A stretch of 5,347 bases of DNA from Georgenia sp. (GTDB lineage: Bacteria > Actinomycetota > Actinomycetes > Actinomycetales > Actinomycetaceae): positions 1 to 5,347 of the forward strand of contig DAHVRG010000260.1 of the NCBI GenBank assembly GCA_027322565.1. The letters run 5' to 3'. A program made the translations under genes and the position numbers. The notes under the pieces were generated by a model, which worked only from the letters and a program-made list of their open reading frames with translations, had not been told where the DNA came from and searched no databases. Positions 5,282-5,347 of the stretch are shown one piece after another (the stretch's first letter is position 1; each line of letters begins with the position of its first letter).

Positions 5282-5347
5282 TCAATAGCCGCGCAGCCGG
5301 GTGAGCTGGCGGCGCTCCCGCTTGGTGGGCCGGCCGCTGCCCCGGTC
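5282..5347 (-). CDS. C-terminus of a probable S4-domain RNA-binding protein (5' part outside the window)
   Basis: Only the last 21 residues are visible, reading leftwards from the right edge to TGA at 5284-5282. The peptide DRGSGRPTKRERRQLTRLRG followed by Y is very basic. It matches the usual tail of small Hsp15-like S4-domain proteins, where a GRPTK-R-(D/E)-RR motif follows the RNA-binding domain. E. coli Hsp15, which binds stalled 50S subunits carrying nascent chains, ends in the related KRDRR pattern. The S4 domain itself is outside the window, so the name rests on this tail alone. The gene runs in the same direction as the type VII cassette but ends 105 bases before it, with an inverted repeat between, so it is probably a separate transcription unit. 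Confidence 0.65.
   Translation of the reverse strand, partial: DRGSGRPTKRERRQLTRLRGY

Noticed and set aside
3522..5288. 588-residue open frame on the plus strand opposite the secreted-protein and EspC-like genes
   Set aside because: It is very rich in Arg, Gly, Pro and Val and shows no domain. The minus-strand frames beneath it have recognisable helical domains, membrane segments and overlapping starts and stops, so this is a GC-driven shadow.
1..5347. Search for tRNA, rRNA, CRISPR arrays, insertion-sequence ends and long direct repeats
   Set aside because: None was seen by eye on either strand. Coding density is nearly complete, and the only gaps over 10 bases are 723-742 and 5177-5281.

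Overview
This window comes from a high-GC actinobacterium. GC-rich codons run throughout, GTG starts are frequent, and the left edge encodes a polyphosphate-type glucokinase, which is characteristic of Actinobacteria. The neighbourhood would suit Micrococcales, but this is only a guess without a database search.

Layout. Positions 1-722 (+) hold the 3' part of a polyphosphate glucokinase gene (ppgK). A 20-base gap follows, containing what looks like a leaderless promoter. Positions 743-1501 (+) encode a metallo-beta-lactamase-fold hydrolase. The rest of the window reads leftwards. Six genes overlap head to tail from 5176 down to 1508: an EspC/WXG100-like small helical protein, a 464-residue putative type VII secreted protein, a four-helix membrane protein, two proteins of about 200 residues that look like distant relatives of each other, and a 69-residue two-helix membrane protein. 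Upstream of this operon, at the right edge, is the C-terminus of a gene that looks like a small S4-domain RNA-binding protein. The two convergent transcription blocks are separated by 6 bases, and a long inverted repeat spans both stop codons.

How the genes may work together. All five junctions in the leftward operon overlap (GTGA three times, then TGATG, then ATGTCTGA), so the proteins are probably made together. The best reading is a type VII secretion cargo cassette: a small helical partner, an effector-like protein with an N-terminal secretion domain and a hydrophobic middle, a membrane protein that could protect the producer or help export, and two soluble proteins that could be chaperones. 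No secretion ATPase or channel gene (EccC, EccB, EccD) is in view, so any machinery would be elsewhere. No known toxin domain is recognisable in the effector C-terminus, which makes this the part most worth following up. The ppgK and hydrolase genes are housekeeping-type and look unrelated to the cassette.
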